DNA of 64,000 nucleotides, taken from contig NZ_CP108454.1 of assembly GCF_036240795.1 (NCBI RefSeq), positions 3,658,001-3,722,000 on the forward strand, written 5' to 3'. The position numbers and the translations under genes are program-made. Numbering within the stretch: position 1 is the stretch's first letter; each line of letters starts with the position of its first letter. Below the pieces are notes generated by a model, which saw nothing but the letters and a program-made list of their open reading frames with translations, made no database searches and was not told where the DNA came from. The DNA comes from Streptomyces sp. NBC_01268 (GTDB lineage Bacteria; Actinomycetota; Actinomycetes; Streptomycetales; Streptomycetaceae). This document shows positions 8,326 to 17,080 of the stretch, piece after piece.

Positions 8326-10020
8326 TCAGGACGGGCCCGGCCCCGGGTCCTGGCTCGGGGTCTGGCCGTCCGAGGCGGTCGGCTCGGGCGTGGGCTCCGT
8401 CGTCGGCTCCGTGGTCGGGGGCTGGGTGGTCGGCTCGGTCGTCGGCTCCGTGGTCGGGGGCGTGGTCGTCGGCTCCGTCGTCGGCGTGGTCGGCTCGGGC
8501 GTGGTCGGGGTGCCGGGTCCGGTCGTGGCGGGCGGCGGCGTCGCCCCGTAGCCGTCGATCCGCAGCACCGCGCCCGAGGGGTCGACGCCCACCCGGGCGC
8601 TCCAGGCGCCGGCCGGTTCGCGGGAGCGGTCGACGGAGATCCGGACCGTGACCGACTCGCCCGGGCGCAGGGTGCCGGAGGCCTGGCTCACGTACAGCCA
8701 GGGGGCGTCCGACCACAGCGACCAGCCGGCGGGCGAGCCGCCCTCGTTGGTGAGGGTGAGCAGGGTCGTCGCCCCGCTGCCGCGCGCGGCCACCGTGATC
8801 CTCGCGGGCGCCGGCTGCCCGGGCACCGTCGGGGTGGCGGGCCCGCCGGGGCTGATCACCTCGACGGAGACGTCCGGGGAGCGGCTGCCGCGGGTGAAGC
8901 GGGGGTCGGGGGTGGTGCGGGCGTTGCCCGCGTTCTCGTAGCGCTCGTACGGGCGGCCGCCGGTGCCCGCGCCCTGAGCGCCCTCCGGCTCGTCCGCCTC
9001 GCGCGCGCTGATCCTGGCCCCGTCCTGGCCCTCCCCCACCTCGGACGCGCCGCGGTACGACGCCCACAGGGCGAGCACCGGGGCGGCGACGACCGCGGCG
9101 ACCACCGTGGTGGTGACGGCGCGGGCGCGCATCCGGTCGCGGCGGGCCGCGTGGTCCTTCGGGTCCAAGGGGAATCCGGTCGGTCCGAAGCGCGGGGCGC
9201 CGGCCCGGGCGCGCGGCACGTGCAGCATCGCCACGTACGCGGCGGCCCGCGGCGCCTCCACCAGCGGGAGCCGGCCCGCCGCACCCGCCGCCGCGCCCGG
9301 CCAGGGCCCGCCCGCGCCCGCCCGCTCGGCGGCCCGGCGGCAGCGCGGACAGTCGTCGACGTGCCGGACCAGCTCCGCGCGCAGCGCCGCGGAGAGCAGC
9401 ACCTGGTGGTCGCCGGTCAGCCCGGCCACGGTCGGGCAGTCGCCGGTCTCGACGACGGCGAGGGCGGCCCGGGTGCGCTCCACCTCGCAGGCGGCGGAGG
9501 AGAGCAGGTCGCGGGCGGCGGACGGGTCGAGCGTGAGGACGGCGGCCAGTTCCCGGTGTCCGAGCCCGTGCCGGACGGCCAGCTCCAGGGCCTCGCGCTG
9601 CTCCGGGGTGGTGCCGGCGGCCTCGGGCCAGGCGAGCGCGGCCAGTTCGAGCCGGCGGCGTTCGGCGGCCTGCGGGGAGACCCGGGGCGGCGCGGGCGCG
9701 GCGACCGCGGGCCGCCCGGTGTGGGCGCCCTGCCGCCTGCGCCGCTGCTCGCCGAGGCTGCGCAGACAGGCCCAGCGGGCCAGGGCGTAGAGCCAGGCCC
9801 GGCGTCCGCCCTCGTCGGAGGGGCAGCGGCCGTGGTGGCGCTCGGCGATGGCGAGGACGTCCCCGAGGACGGCGGTGGCCGTGTCGTGGTCGCACAGCAC
9901 CGAGAGGCAGTAGGTGAACAGCCCGTCGAGGTACTCCTCGTAGCGCGCGGGCGGGCGCTGACCGAGGGTGCGGGTGCCGTCGGTGGTTCGGTCGGGGGAA
10001 TCCAGCCTGCTGCTCGTCAC
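8326..10020 (-). CDS. sigma-70-like / zinc-finger / membrane / BACON-domain fusion protein
   Basis: A 564-residue protein with an uncommon architecture. Residues about 25-110 resemble ECF sigma region 2 (YLDGLFTYCLSVLCDHD, then RRAWLYALARWACLRSL). Residues about 125-190 resemble region 4 (TTPEQREALELAVRHGLGHRELAAVL). About 205-235 has HVDDCPRCRRAAERAG, like an anti-sigma zf-HC2 zinc finger. A transmembrane helix (AVTTTVVAAVVAAPVLALWA) follows at about 305-325. Outside lies a BACON-like beta-sandwich (LLTLTNEGGSPAGWSLWSDA to about residue 500), ending in a Thr/Pro/Glu-rich tail of PTTEPTT repeats that is probably extended and possibly O-glycosylated. The GTG start is at 10020. Whether the sigma-like part binds DNA or RNA polymerase is unknown. 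Confidence 0.82.
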   Translation of the reverse strand: MTSSRLDSPDRTTDGTRTLGQRPPARYEEYLDGLFTYCLSVLCDHDTATAVLGDVLAIAERHHGRCPSDEGGRRAWLYALARWACLRSLGEQRRRRQGAHTGRPAVAAPAPPRVSPQAAERRRLELAALAWPEAAGTTPEQREALELAVRHGLGHRELAAVLTLDPSAARDLLSSAACEVERTRAALAVVETGDCPTVAGLTGDHQVLLSAALRAELVRHVDDCPRCRRAAERAGAGGPWPGAAAGAAGRLPLVEAPRAAAYVAMLHVPRARAGAPRFGPTGFPLDPKDHAARRDRMRARAVTTTVVAAVVAAPVLALWASYRGASEVGEGQDGARISAREADEPEGAQGAGTGGRPYERYENAGNARTTPDPRFTRGSRSPDVSVEVISPGGPATPTVPGQPAPARITVAARGSGATTLLTLTNEGGSPAGWSLWSDAPWLYVSQASGTLRPGESVTVRISVDRSREPAGAWSARVGVDPSGAVLRIDGYGATPPPATTGPGTPTTPEPTTPTTEPTTTPPTTEPTTEPTTQPPTTEPTTEPTPEPTASDGQTPSQDPGPGPS

Positions 10021-10231
10021 TGGGCGACCGTAGGCAAGGGGACGGGGGCTCTTCGCACCGCTTGCACACTTTTAATCCGTACGGGTGAAGCTATCGCTCG
10101 AAGGGGTACAGGAACCCGGCCGTCCCACCTTTTTCCGGCCGCGCTCGCCCCGCCCGGCGGTCTCCCGGGCGGGGCGGCGGATCCTCGGCGCCGGCACGGG
10201 GCTGTCAGTGGCGGCCGATACGGTGTGGCGC

Positions 10232-11641
10232 ATGGCTGCCCGTACGAAAACCGCCAAGGACCGGCCGTCCTACCGCTGCACCGAGTGCGGCTGGCAGACG
10301 GCCAAGTGGCTCGGCCGCTGCCCCGAATGCCAGGCATGGGGGACGGTCGAGGAGTACGGCGCGCCCGCCGTGCGGACCACCGCCGTCGGGCGGGTGTCCA
10401 CCTCGGCGCTGCCCATCGCCCAGGTCGACGGCCGGCAGGCCACCGCCCGCACCACCGGCGTCGACGAGCTGGACCGGGTGCTCGGCGGTGGGCTCGTGCC
10501 CGGGGCGGTCGTGCTGCTCGCCGGGGAGCCGGGCGTCGGCAAGTCCACGCTGCTGCTCGACGTCGCCGCCAAGGCCGCGAGCGACGCGCACCGCACGCTG
10601 TACGTGACGGGCGAGGAGTCGGCGAGCCAGGTCCGGCTGCGCGCCGACCGGATCCACGCCCTCAGCGACCACCTGTACCTGGCGGCCGAGACCGACCTCT
10701 CCGCCGTCCTGGGCCACCTGGACGAGGTCAAGCCGTCCCTGCTGGTCCTGGACTCGGTGCAGACCGTCGCCTCCCCCGAGATCGACGGCGCCCCCGGCGG
10801 CATGGCGCAGGTCCGCGAGGTCGCCGGGGCGCTGATCCGGGCGTCCAAGGAGCGGGGCATGTCCACCCTGCTCGTCGGCCACGTCACCAAGGACGGCGCC
10901 ATCGCGGGCCCCCGCCTCCTGGAGCACCTGGTCGACGTGGTGCTGCACTTCGAGGGCGACCGGCACGCCCGGCTCCGCCTGGTCCGCGGCGTGAAGAACC
11001 GGTACGGGGCGACCGACGAGGTCGGCTGCTTCGAGCTGCACGACGAGGGCATCACCGGCCTCGCCGACCCCTCGGGCCTCTTCCTGACCCGCCGTGACGT
11101 CGCCGTCCCCGGCACCTGCCTGACGGTCACCCTGGAGGGCCGCAGGCCGCTGGTCGCCGAGGTGCAGGCGCTGACCGTGGACTCCCAGATCCCGTCGCCG
11201 CGCCGCACCACCTCGGGCCTGGAGACCTCCCGCGTCTCGATGATGCTGGCCGTCCTGGAGCAGCGGGGCCGGATCAGCGCCCTGGGCAAGCGGGACATCT
11301 ACAGCGCGACCGTGGGCGGCGTGAAGCTGTCCGAGCCCGCCGCCGACCTGGCCATCGCCCTCGCGCTGGCCTCCGCCGCCAGCGACACCCCGCTGCCGAA
11401 GAACCTGGTCGCGATCGGCGAGGTCGGGCTCGCGGGCGAGGTCCGCCGGGTCACCGGCGTCCAGCGCCGGCTCGCCGAGGCGCACCGGCTGGGCTTCACC
11501 CACGCCCTGGTCCCGGCCGACCCGGGCAAGGTCCCGGCCGGCATGCAGGTGACCGAGGTCGCCAACGTGGGCGACGCCCTGCGGGTCCTGCCGCGCGGCC
11601 GCCGCACGCGGACGCCCGAGGAGGGCCAGGGCGCGGGGTAG
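10232..11641 (+). CDS. radA: DNA repair protein RadA (Sms)
   Basis: RadA (469 residues) is a RecA-like ATPase and branch-migration helicase acting in recombinational repair. It shows the N-terminal zinc finger [18 protein letters not shown], Walker [11 protein letters not shown], Walker B-like [10 protein letters not shown], the RadA signature KNRYG ([12 protein letters not shown]) and a C-terminal Lon-protease-like domain ([20 protein letters not shown]). The ATG at 10232 begins [16 protein letters not shown] just ahead of the finger. A 49-residue N-terminal extension in the same frame is not family-like. It is followed by disA 128 bases downstream, the conserved radA-disA pairing. Confidence 0.97.
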   Translation: MAARTKTAKDRPSYRCTECGWQTAKWLGRCPECQAWGTVEEYGAPAVRTTAVGRVSTSALPIAQVDGRQATARTTGVDELDRVLGGGLVPGAVVLLAGEPGVGKSTLLLDVAAKAASDAHRTLYVTGEESASQVRLRADRIHALSDHLYLAAETDLSAVLGHLDEVKPSLLVLDSVQTVASPEIDGAPGGMAQVREVAGALIRASKERGMSTLLVGHVTKDGAIAGPRLLEHLVDVVLHFEGDRHARLRLVRGVKNRYGATDEVGCFELHDEGITGLADPSGLFLTRRDVAVPGTCLTVTLEGRRPLVAEVQALTVDSQIPSPRRTTSGLETSRVSMMLAVLEQRGRISALGKRDIYSATVGGVKLSEPAADLAIALALASAASDTPLPKNLVAIGEVGLAGEVRRVTGVQRRLAEAHRLGFTHALVPADPGKVPAGMQVTEVANVGDALRVLPRGRRTRTPEEGQGAG

Positions 11642-11769
11642 CGGACGGGGCGGGAAGCGGGCGCGGGGCCGGTCCCGGGCCTCGTCCTCGGCGCGCGGCG
11701 GAGGGCGGCGGGGCGGTGTCGCTAGACTTTGCCCTGGTCTCGCCCATCCGTACGAGCCGGAGGAGTGCA

Positions 11770-12855
11770 GTGGCAGCCAAGGACAACGAGGCACTGATGC
11801 GTGCGTCGCTCAGCGCCGTCGCCCCCGGCACCGCGCTCCGCGACGGTCTCGAACGCATCCTGCGCGGCAACACCGGCGGCCTGATCGTCCTCGGCATGGA
11901 CAAGACCGTCGAGTCGATGTGCACCGGCGGCTTCGTCATCGACGTCGACTTCACCGCGACGCGGCTGCGCGAGCTGTGCAAGCTGGACGGGGCGATCGTC
12001 CTCGACAAGGACATCTCCAAGATCCTGCGGGCCGGCGTGCAGCTGGTGCCCGACGCGTCCATCCACACCGAGGAGACCGGCACCCGCCACCGCACCGCGG
12101 ACCGGGTCTCCAAGCAGTGCGGCTTCCCGGTGGTCTCGGTCTCCCAGTCGATGCGCCTGATCGCCCTGTACGTCAACGGCGAGCGGCGCGTCCTGGAGGA
12201 GTCCGCGGCGATCCTGTCCCGCGCGAACCAGGCGCTCGCCACCCTGGAGCGGTACAAGCTGCGCCTCGACGAGGTGGCCGGCACGCTCTCCGCGCTGGAG
12301 ATCGAGGACCTGGTGACCGTCCGGGACGTCACCGCCGTCGCCCAGCGCCTGGAGATGGTCCGCCGGATCGCCACCGAGATCGCCGAGTACGTGGTGGAGC
12401 TCGGCACCGACGGCCGGCTGCTCTCCCTCCAGCTCGACGAGCTGATCGCGGGCGTCGAGCCGGAGCGCGAGCTGGTCGTCCGGGACTACGTGCCCGAGCC
12501 CACCGCCAAGCGTTCGCGCACGGTCGCCGAGGCGCTCACCGAGCTGGACGCGCTGACCCACGCCGAGCTCCTCGAACTGCCCATAGTGGCGCGGGCCCTC
12601 GGCTACACCGGCTCCCCCGAGACGCTGGACTCGGCGGTCTCGCCGCGCGGCTACCGGCTGCTCGCCAAGGTGCCCCGGCTGCCGGGCGCGATCATCGAGC
12701 GGCTCGTGGAGCACTTCGGCGGGCTGCAGAAGCTGCTCGCGGCGAGCGTGGACGACCTCCAGACCGTGGACGGCGTCGGCGAGGCCCGGGCCCGCAGCGT
12801 CCGCGAGGGGCTGTCCCGGCTCGCGGAGTCCTCGATCCTGGAGCGGTACGTCTAG
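11770..12855 (+). CDS. disA: DNA integrity scanning diadenylate cyclase DisA
   Basis: DisA condenses two ATP into cyclic di-AMP and scans DNA for branched structures. The N-terminal DAC domain has DGA ([10 protein letters not shown]) and the GTRHRTA motif. The C-terminal helix-hairpin-helix DNA-binding part includes [19 protein letters not shown] choose the GTG at 11770 (361 residues, [14 protein letters not shown]) because GGAGGAG sits 6 bases upstream; the reading frame is open back to 11716. TAGACT at 11723-11728 could be a -10 box. In Streptomyces c-di-AMP affects osmotic balance and wall-remodelling genes. Confidence 0.96.
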   Translation: MAAKDNEALMRASLSAVAPGTALRDGLERILRGNTGGLIVLGMDKTVESMCTGGFVIDVDFTATRLRELCKLDGAIVLDKDISKILRAGVQLVPDASIHTEETGTRHRTADRVSKQCGFPVVSVSQSMRLIALYVNGERRVLEESAAILSRANQALATLERYKLRLDEVAGTLSALEIEDLVTVRDVTAVAQRLEMVRRIATEIAEYVVELGTDGRLLSLQLDELIAGVEPERELVVRDYVPEPTAKRSRTVAEALTELDALTHAELLELPIVARALGYTGSPETLDSAVSPRGYRLLAKVPRLPGAIIERLVEHFGGLQKLLAASVDDLQTVDGVGEARARSVREGLSRLAESSILERYV

Positions 12856-12865
12856 CGGTGCCTCC

Positions 12866-12926
12866 AGCGGTACGGCCGGCGGTCGCTCGGCGGTACCCGG
12901 CGGTCCCCGCCGCGCTCGGTACCGCT
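12866..12926. terminator. imperfect dyad between convergent disA and the beta-sandwich gene
   Basis: AGCGGTAC (12866-12873) and GTACCGCT (12919-12926) are perfect 8-base inverted repeats. They enclose several further CGGTAC/GGTACC copies and a GGCGGTCCCCGCCG core. The two flanking genes converge here, so a bidirectional terminator is likely. The stem is split, so this is only a moderate call. Confidence 0.4.
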
Positions 12927-13762
12927 CAGTCCCTGGCCAGTGTGAACGAGGCCGGCAGCACCTTCACGCCCGGCATCGCCGCCTCCACCAGGTAGGTGCC
13001 CGGGCCGACCTGGCCCGCCGGGGCGGTCGCGCACCGCGGGGCGCTCTGCTTGCGGTCCCACTCCACGGTGTGCGTGATCGTCGCCTGCGCGGGGACCTTC
13101 AGGAACAGCGCCCCGGCCGGGCGCGGACAGTCCTTCGACGACCAGATCTCGGCGCTCTTGGTGTCACTGATCGTCAACACCGCGTTCGCCGGACCCAGAT
13201 CGGCCTTGCAGGCCGCCGCCGAGGTGTTCTTGACGACCAGGTGGAAGCGGGGCTTCTCGCCGGACTCGTAGCTGACCTGGGCGCTGCGCAGCGTCAACTG
13301 CAGTGCTCCCGGGGCGCAGTTCGGCAGCGGAGAATTGGCCGGAACCTGCTGTCCCGCGCCGGTGCCCGCGCCGCCGTCGCCGCCGGCCCCGTCGGTGTCG
13401 CCGTTCTTGCCGCCCGTCGCGGCCCCCGCGTCCGTACCCGCATCCGTACCCGCGCCCGGGTCCGTGCCCGCGTCGCCGCCCGTCCCGTCACCGCCCGCGG
13501 TGTCGGCTCCGCCGTCCGACTCGTCACGCCCGCCCGGCCGTTGACTGATCGCCGGACCGGTGCCGGAGGGCCCGGGGGTGATCGAGGGCGCGGGAGAGGA
13601 GCCGTTGGCGGAGTCGTTCGGCTTCTTCCCTTGCCCACCACCGGAGGTGACGGCCCATAGGGCGATCAGCGAGAGGAGGGCAACCAGGCACAGCGCCACG
13701 GCCCTCCGACGCCAGTAGATGGAGGAGGGAAGCGGCCCGACCGGATTGCGCAGAGATCCCAC
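12926..13762 (-). CDS. membrane-anchored extracytoplasmic beta-sandwich protein (BsuPI-like)
   Basis: 278 residues. A short cytoplasmic start (VGSLRNPVGPLPSSIYWRRR) is followed by one transmembrane helix (AVALCLVALLSLIALWAV). A long Gly/Asp/Thr-rich linker of repeated GTDAG-type units covers about residues 50-150. The C-terminal 120 residues (CAPGALQLTLRSAQVSYESG to VLPASFTLARD) look like an immunoglobulin-like sandwich with four Cys, resembling the BsuPI proteinase-inhibitor/DUF4232 type. The GTG at 13762 has AAGG about 7 bases upstream, and longer readings back to 13891 lack support. The exact role is unknown. Confidence 0.78.
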   Translation of the reverse strand: MGSLRNPVGPLPSSIYWRRRAVALCLVALLSLIALWAVTSGGGQGKKPNDSANGSSPAPSITPGPSGTGPAISQRPGGRDESDGGADTAGGDGTGGDAGTDPGAGTDAGTDAGAATGGKNGDTDGAGGDGGAGTGAGQQVPANSPLPNCAPGALQLTLRSAQVSYESGEKPRFHLVVKNTSAAACKADLGPANAVLTISDTKSAEIWSSKDCPRPAGALFLKVPAQATITHTVEWDRKQSAPRCATAPAGQVGPGTYLVEAAMPGVKVLPASFTLARD

Positions 13763-13968
13763 GCCACGAACCTTACGAGAGATCGCGGCCGACTCCCTCC
13801 CCACCCGCCGCCCCGGGCACCAAGTTTTGCCGATGATCACATCCCGGCCGGGGCGGGAACCGCCGGGCCGTCGCGACCGTTCCCGCCGCACCCCCTACTT
13901 TCGTCGAGGGCGGTCCTGGCCCTTGGTGTGGAGCGGAGCGCTCCGGAAGCCGGTTAACGTCGACGACC

Positions 13969-14631
13969 ATGGACAACCTCCCTGCCCTCTCCGACGGCCT
14001 GTATCTCGACATCGCGGACTTCGCCCACTCCACCCCGCACTGGTTCCAGCAACTGGCGGAGGTGTGGACGGAGCTCGGGCTGCTGCTCTTCGGGGTGCTG
14101 TTCGCGGCCGGCTGGTGGCGGTCCCGCCGGGGTTCGGACGACGCGATGGCGCTGGCGCTGCTCGCGCCGCTCGCGACGGCCTTCGGCTATGTGGTGAGCG
14201 AGGGGCTGAAGTCGCTGGTGGACGAGGAGCGTCCGTGCCGCGCGGTCGCCGGGGCGCCCGCCTCGCTGGTCGCCTGCCCGCCGCACGGCGACTGGTCCTT
14301 CCCCTCCAACCACTCGGCCATCGCGGGCGCCGCGGCGGTCGCGCTCGCCCTGTCCTGGCGCGGCATCGTCTGGCTGACCGCGCCGATGGCGCTGCTCATG
14401 GCCTTCTCGCGGGTCTTCGTCGGTGTCCACTACCCGCACGACGTGACGGTCGGCCTGCTGGCCGGCGCCGTGATCGCGTTCGTCGTCGTGAAGGCCGCGA
14501 AGCGGCCCGCCCGCTCCGTCGTCCAGGCGGCCCGCTCCAGCCGGAACGGCGCAGTCGTGTGGTGTGTGGGGCGCGGGCTCCCCACACACGCCTCCGCACG
14601 CCCCGGGGGCGTGCGCCACGGCGCGTACTGA
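13969..14631 (+). CDS. PAP2-family membrane phosphatase
   Basis: 220 residues with about five or six hydrophobic helices. The three phosphatase motifs are visible: KSLVDEERPCRA (K-x6-RP form), PSNHSAIAGA (PSGH-like) and SRVFVGVHYPHDVTVG (SR-x5-H-x3-D). Members dephosphorylate lipid pyrophosphates or phosphatidate; undecaprenyl pyrophosphate is a plausible substrate in this cell-wall-rich neighbourhood, by inference only. The C-terminal 40 residues are a basic tail. mutY begins 33 bases downstream and may be co-transcribed. Confidence 0.92.
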   Translation: MDNLPALSDGLYLDIADFAHSTPHWFQQLAEVWTELGLLLFGVLFAAGWWRSRRGSDDAMALALLAPLATAFGYVVSEGLKSLVDEERPCRAVAGAPASLVACPPHGDWSFPSNHSAIAGAAAVALALSWRGIVWLTAPMALLMAFSRVFVGVHYPHDVTVGLLAGAVIAFVVVKAAKRPARSVVQAARSSRNGAVVWCVGRGLPTHASARPGGVRHGAY

Positions 14632-14664
14632 TCGTCCGGCGGACGTGCCAGGATCGGGGGTGCC

Positions 14665-15591
14665 ATGACTTCGACTCCCCTCGGTTCCCCCGAGCCCCCC
14701 GCCGTCGCCCCCGCAGCCGCCGCCGAGCTGCACGGGCCCGTCCTCGCCTGGTTCGACCGGCACGCCCGCGACCTGCCCTGGCGCCGCCCCGAGGCAGGGG
14801 CGTGGGGCGTGATGGTCAGCGAGTTCATGCTCCAGCAGACGCCCGTGGTGCGGGTGCTGCCCGTCTACGAACAGTGGCTGGCGCGCTGGCCGCGCCCCGC
14901 CGACCTGGCCGCGGAGGCGCCCGGCGAAGCCGTCCGCGCCTGGGGCCGGCTCGGCTACCCGCGGCGCGCGCTGCGGCTGCACGCGGCGGCCCAGGCCATA
15001 ACGGAGCGGCACGGCGGCGACGTGCCGAGCGACCACGGGCAGCTGCTCGCGCTGCCCGGGATCGGGGAGTACACGGCCGCCGCGGTGGCCTCGTTCGCGT
15101 ACGGGCAGCGGCACGCGGTCCTCGACACCAACGTGCGCCGGGTCTTCGCGCGGGCGGCGACCGGCGTGCAGTACCCGCCGAACGCCACCACCGCCGCCGA
15201 ACGCCGCCTCGCCCGTGCCCTGCTGCCCGAGGAGGAGGCGACGGCGGCCCGCTGGGCGGCGGCCTCCATGGAGCTGGGCGCGCTCGTCTGCACCGCGAAG
15301 AACGAGGACTGCGGGCGCTGCCCGCTGGCCGACCGCTGCTCCTGGCTGCTGTCGGGCAAGCCCGCCCACACCGGTCCGCCGCGGCGCGGCCAGACGTACG
15401 CGGGCACCGACCGGCAGGTCCGGGGCAAGCTGCTCGCCGTCCTGCGGGAGGCCGCGGACCCGGTGGAGCAGGCCGCGCTGGACGCGGTCTGGGACGAGCC
15501 GGTGCAGCGGGCCCGCGCCCTGGACGGGCTGGTCGCCGACGGCCTGGTCGAGCCCCTGGACGACGGCCGCTACCGGCTGCCGCTCTCCTGA
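14665..15591 (+). CDS. mutY: A/G-specific adenine DNA glycosylase
   Basis: MutY (308 residues) removes adenine mispaired with 8-oxoguanine. The catalytic Glu lies in EFMLQQTPV, and the helix-hairpin-helix LPGIGEYTAAAVASFAYG is followed by the catalytic Asp in VLDTNVRRVF. The 4Fe-4S loop is complete: CTAKNEDCGRCPLADRC (C-x6-C-x2-C-x5-C). After the cluster only about 75 residues remain. They look like a small winged-helix-type module (LDGLVADGLVEPLDDGRYRL) rather than the NUDIX-like domain that reads 8-oxoG in E. coli MutY. A hairpin terminator follows at 15600. Confidence 0.95.
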   Translation: MTSTPLGSPEPPAVAPAAAAELHGPVLAWFDRHARDLPWRRPEAGAWGVMVSEFMLQQTPVVRVLPVYEQWLARWPRPADLAAEAPGEAVRAWGRLGYPRRALRLHAAAQAITERHGGDVPSDHGQLLALPGIGEYTAAAVASFAYGQRHAVLDTNVRRVFARAATGVQYPPNATTAAERRLARALLPEEEATAARWAAASMELGALVCTAKNEDCGRCPLADRCSWLLSGKPAHTGPPRRGQTYAGTDRQVRGKLLAVLREAADPVEQAALDAVWDEPVQRARALDGLVADGLVEPLDDGRYRLPLS

Positions 15592-15599
15592 CGGCGCCG

Positions 15600-15622
15600 C
15601 CGGCCCCGTACACCGGGGCCGG
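15600..15622 (+). terminator. hairpin terminator after mutY
   Basis: A perfect 9-bp stem CCGGCCCCG/CGGGGCCGG (15600-15608 with 15614-15622) with a 5-base loop lies 9 bases after the mutY stop. It separates mutY from the sigE operon. Confidence 0.75.
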
Positions 15623-15740
15623 TAGGACGCCCGCGGGCCCGTACGCCCCCGTCGGCGTCCGAAACCTCGGTCCGGCACCTCGTACCTCCGCTGTTACACA
15701 ACCGATGGACAGCCGTGCGTCCGCCGAGGGCTGCCACGCA

Positions 15741-15770
15741 CAACCCCGTGACAAGCGCTCCGTAGCGTCG
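15741..15770 (+). promoter_or_regulatory. candidate autoregulatory ECF-type promoter of sigE
   Basis: ECF sigmas recognise a -35 with AAC. CAACC at 15741-15745 is followed by CGTAG (15761) and CGTCG (15766), at 16- and 21-base spacing from the AAC. A second CAACC at 15699 pairs with CGTCC at 15718 at 15 bases. sigE of S. coelicolor is known to be transcribed by SigE itself. Which box is used here, if any, cannot be decided from sequence alone. Confidence 0.35.
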
Positions 15771-15818
15771 TCGACGTAAGCAGACAGGGCTGGTCACGGG
15801 CATCGGAGGCGGTTCGGC

Positions 15819-16400
15819 ATGGCGCACGGCGAGGTGCTCGATTTCGAGGAGTACGTACGCACTCGGCAGGACGCGCTGCTGCGCAGCGCACGTCGACTCG
15901 TGCCCGATCCGGTGGACGCCCAGGACCTCCTCCAGACGGCGCTGGTCCGGACGTACGGCCGCTGGGACGGCATCGCGGACAAGTCGCTGGCCGACGCCTA
16001 CCTCCGGCGGGTGATGATCAACACCCGGACCGAGTGGTGGCGCGCCCGCAAGCTGGAAGAGGTCCCCACCGAGCAGCTGCCCGACGCCCGGGTCGAGGAC
16101 GCCACCGAGCAGCACGCCGACCGGGCCCTGCTCATGGACATCCTGAAGGTGCTCGCGCCCAAGCAGCGCAGCGTGGTCGTGCTGCGCCACTGGGAGCAGA
16201 TGAGCACCGAGGAGACCGCGGCCGCGCTCGGCATGTCGACCGGTACGGTGAAGAGCACGCTCCACCGCGCGCTGGCCCGGCTGCGGCAGGAACTGGAGAG
16301 CCGGGCCGCCGACGGTGACACCCGCGCCCTGGACGCGGGGGTCCTGGAGCGGACGACGAACGGACGACGCGAACGGGAGCGGGAGCGGTGCGCGGCCTAG
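15819..16400 (+). CDS. sigE: ECF RNA polymerase sigma factor SigE (cell envelope stress)
   Basis: 193 residues. Region 2 covers EYVRTRQDALLRSARRLVPD to RVMINTRTEWWRARK, and region 4 is LAPKQRSVVVLRHWEQMSTEETAAALGMSTGTVKSTLHRAL. The sequence and the following three genes match my recollection of S. coelicolor SigE-CseABC. SigE directs genes for wall and membrane repair, including mbl/mreB-type and cell-wall glycan genes, when the CseC/CseB pair senses envelope damage such as vancomycin or lysozyme. There is no anti-sigma gene; control is transcriptional through CseB. The stop at 16400 overlaps the cseA start by 13 bases. The C-terminus ends in an Arg/Glu-rich tail with ERCAA. Confidence 0.93.
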   Translation: MAHGEVLDFEEYVRTRQDALLRSARRLVPDPVDAQDLLQTALVRTYGRWDGIADKSLADAYLRRVMINTRTEWWRARKLEEVPTEQLPDARVEDATEQHADRALLMDILKVLAPKQRSVVVLRHWEQMSTEETAAALGMSTGTVKSTLHRALARLRQELESRAADGDTRALDAGVLERTTNGRRERERERCAA

Positions 16401-17062
16401 GTGCCAGAGATGGGGCGGCGAGTTTCACGGCGATGGCCGGGCTCGCCGCCATCGGCGTGCTCGTCGCCGGCTGCTCGACCGGGGGGACGGGCTCGCGCGA
16501 CGAGGGCGCGGCCCGGTCCGACGAGGTCGCCTCGACGGCCCCGGCCACCTCGCCGCCCGCCGCCTCCGTGGAGAGCGCGGCGCCGACCGGCGAGCGGGTG
16601 GATCCGATCGCGCTGCTGAAGGCCGACCCCAAGATCGGCGAGCGGCTGAAGGCGGATCTGAAGCCGTGCACCGCGGACGCGTACCCGGTGGACACCTCGT
16701 ACGGGAACCTCACGAACTCGACCGCGCCCGACGTCGTCGTCAACGTGATGACCTGCGGCGACGCCGTGGGCATCGGCACGTACGTGTACCGCGAGGAGAA
16801 CAACAAGTACACGAACGTCTTCATGGCCGAGGACGCCGCCGTCTACGGCACGATCGACCGAGGCGACCTGATCGTCACCAAGCAGGTGTACGCGAAGGGC
16901 GACCCGGTGGCGTACCCCTCGGGTGAGGACGTCATCACCTATCGCTGGTCGGGGAACAAGTTCACCCAGCACGACTGGGTGCACAACGACTACAGCAAGG
17001 CCGTCGGCGACGGCGGTATCGACGGTACCGAGCCCTCGCCCAGCGAGCCCGGCGCGAACTGA
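16388..17062 (+). CDS. cseA: lipoprotein CseA, modulator of the SigE response
   Basis: 224 residues. A signal peptide with lipobox (LAAIGVLVAGC, Cys at about residue 29) is followed by a Ser/Ala/Pro-rich linker and a compact domain (about 70-200) containing NSTAPDVVVNVMTCGD and ENNKYTNVFMAEDAAVYGTI. In S. coelicolor CseA is a negative modulator of sigE promoter activity, thought to interact with the CseC sensor domain; that role is inferred from position and likeness. The GTG at 16388 lies inside the end of sigE. It is followed 18 bases later by cseB. Confidence 0.88.
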   Translation: MRGLGARDGAASFTAMAGLAAIGVLVAGCSTGGTGSRDEGAARSDEVASTAPATSPPAASVESAAPTGERVDPIALLKADPKIGERLKADLKPCTADAYPVDTSYGNLTNSTAPDVVVNVMTCGDAVGIGTYVYREENNKYTNVFMAEDAAVYGTIDRGDLIVTKQVYAKGDPVAYPSGEDVITYRWSGNKFTQHDWVHNDYSKAVGDGGIDGTEPSPSEPGAN

Positions 17063-17080
17063 AGGGCGGCGAGGCGCACC

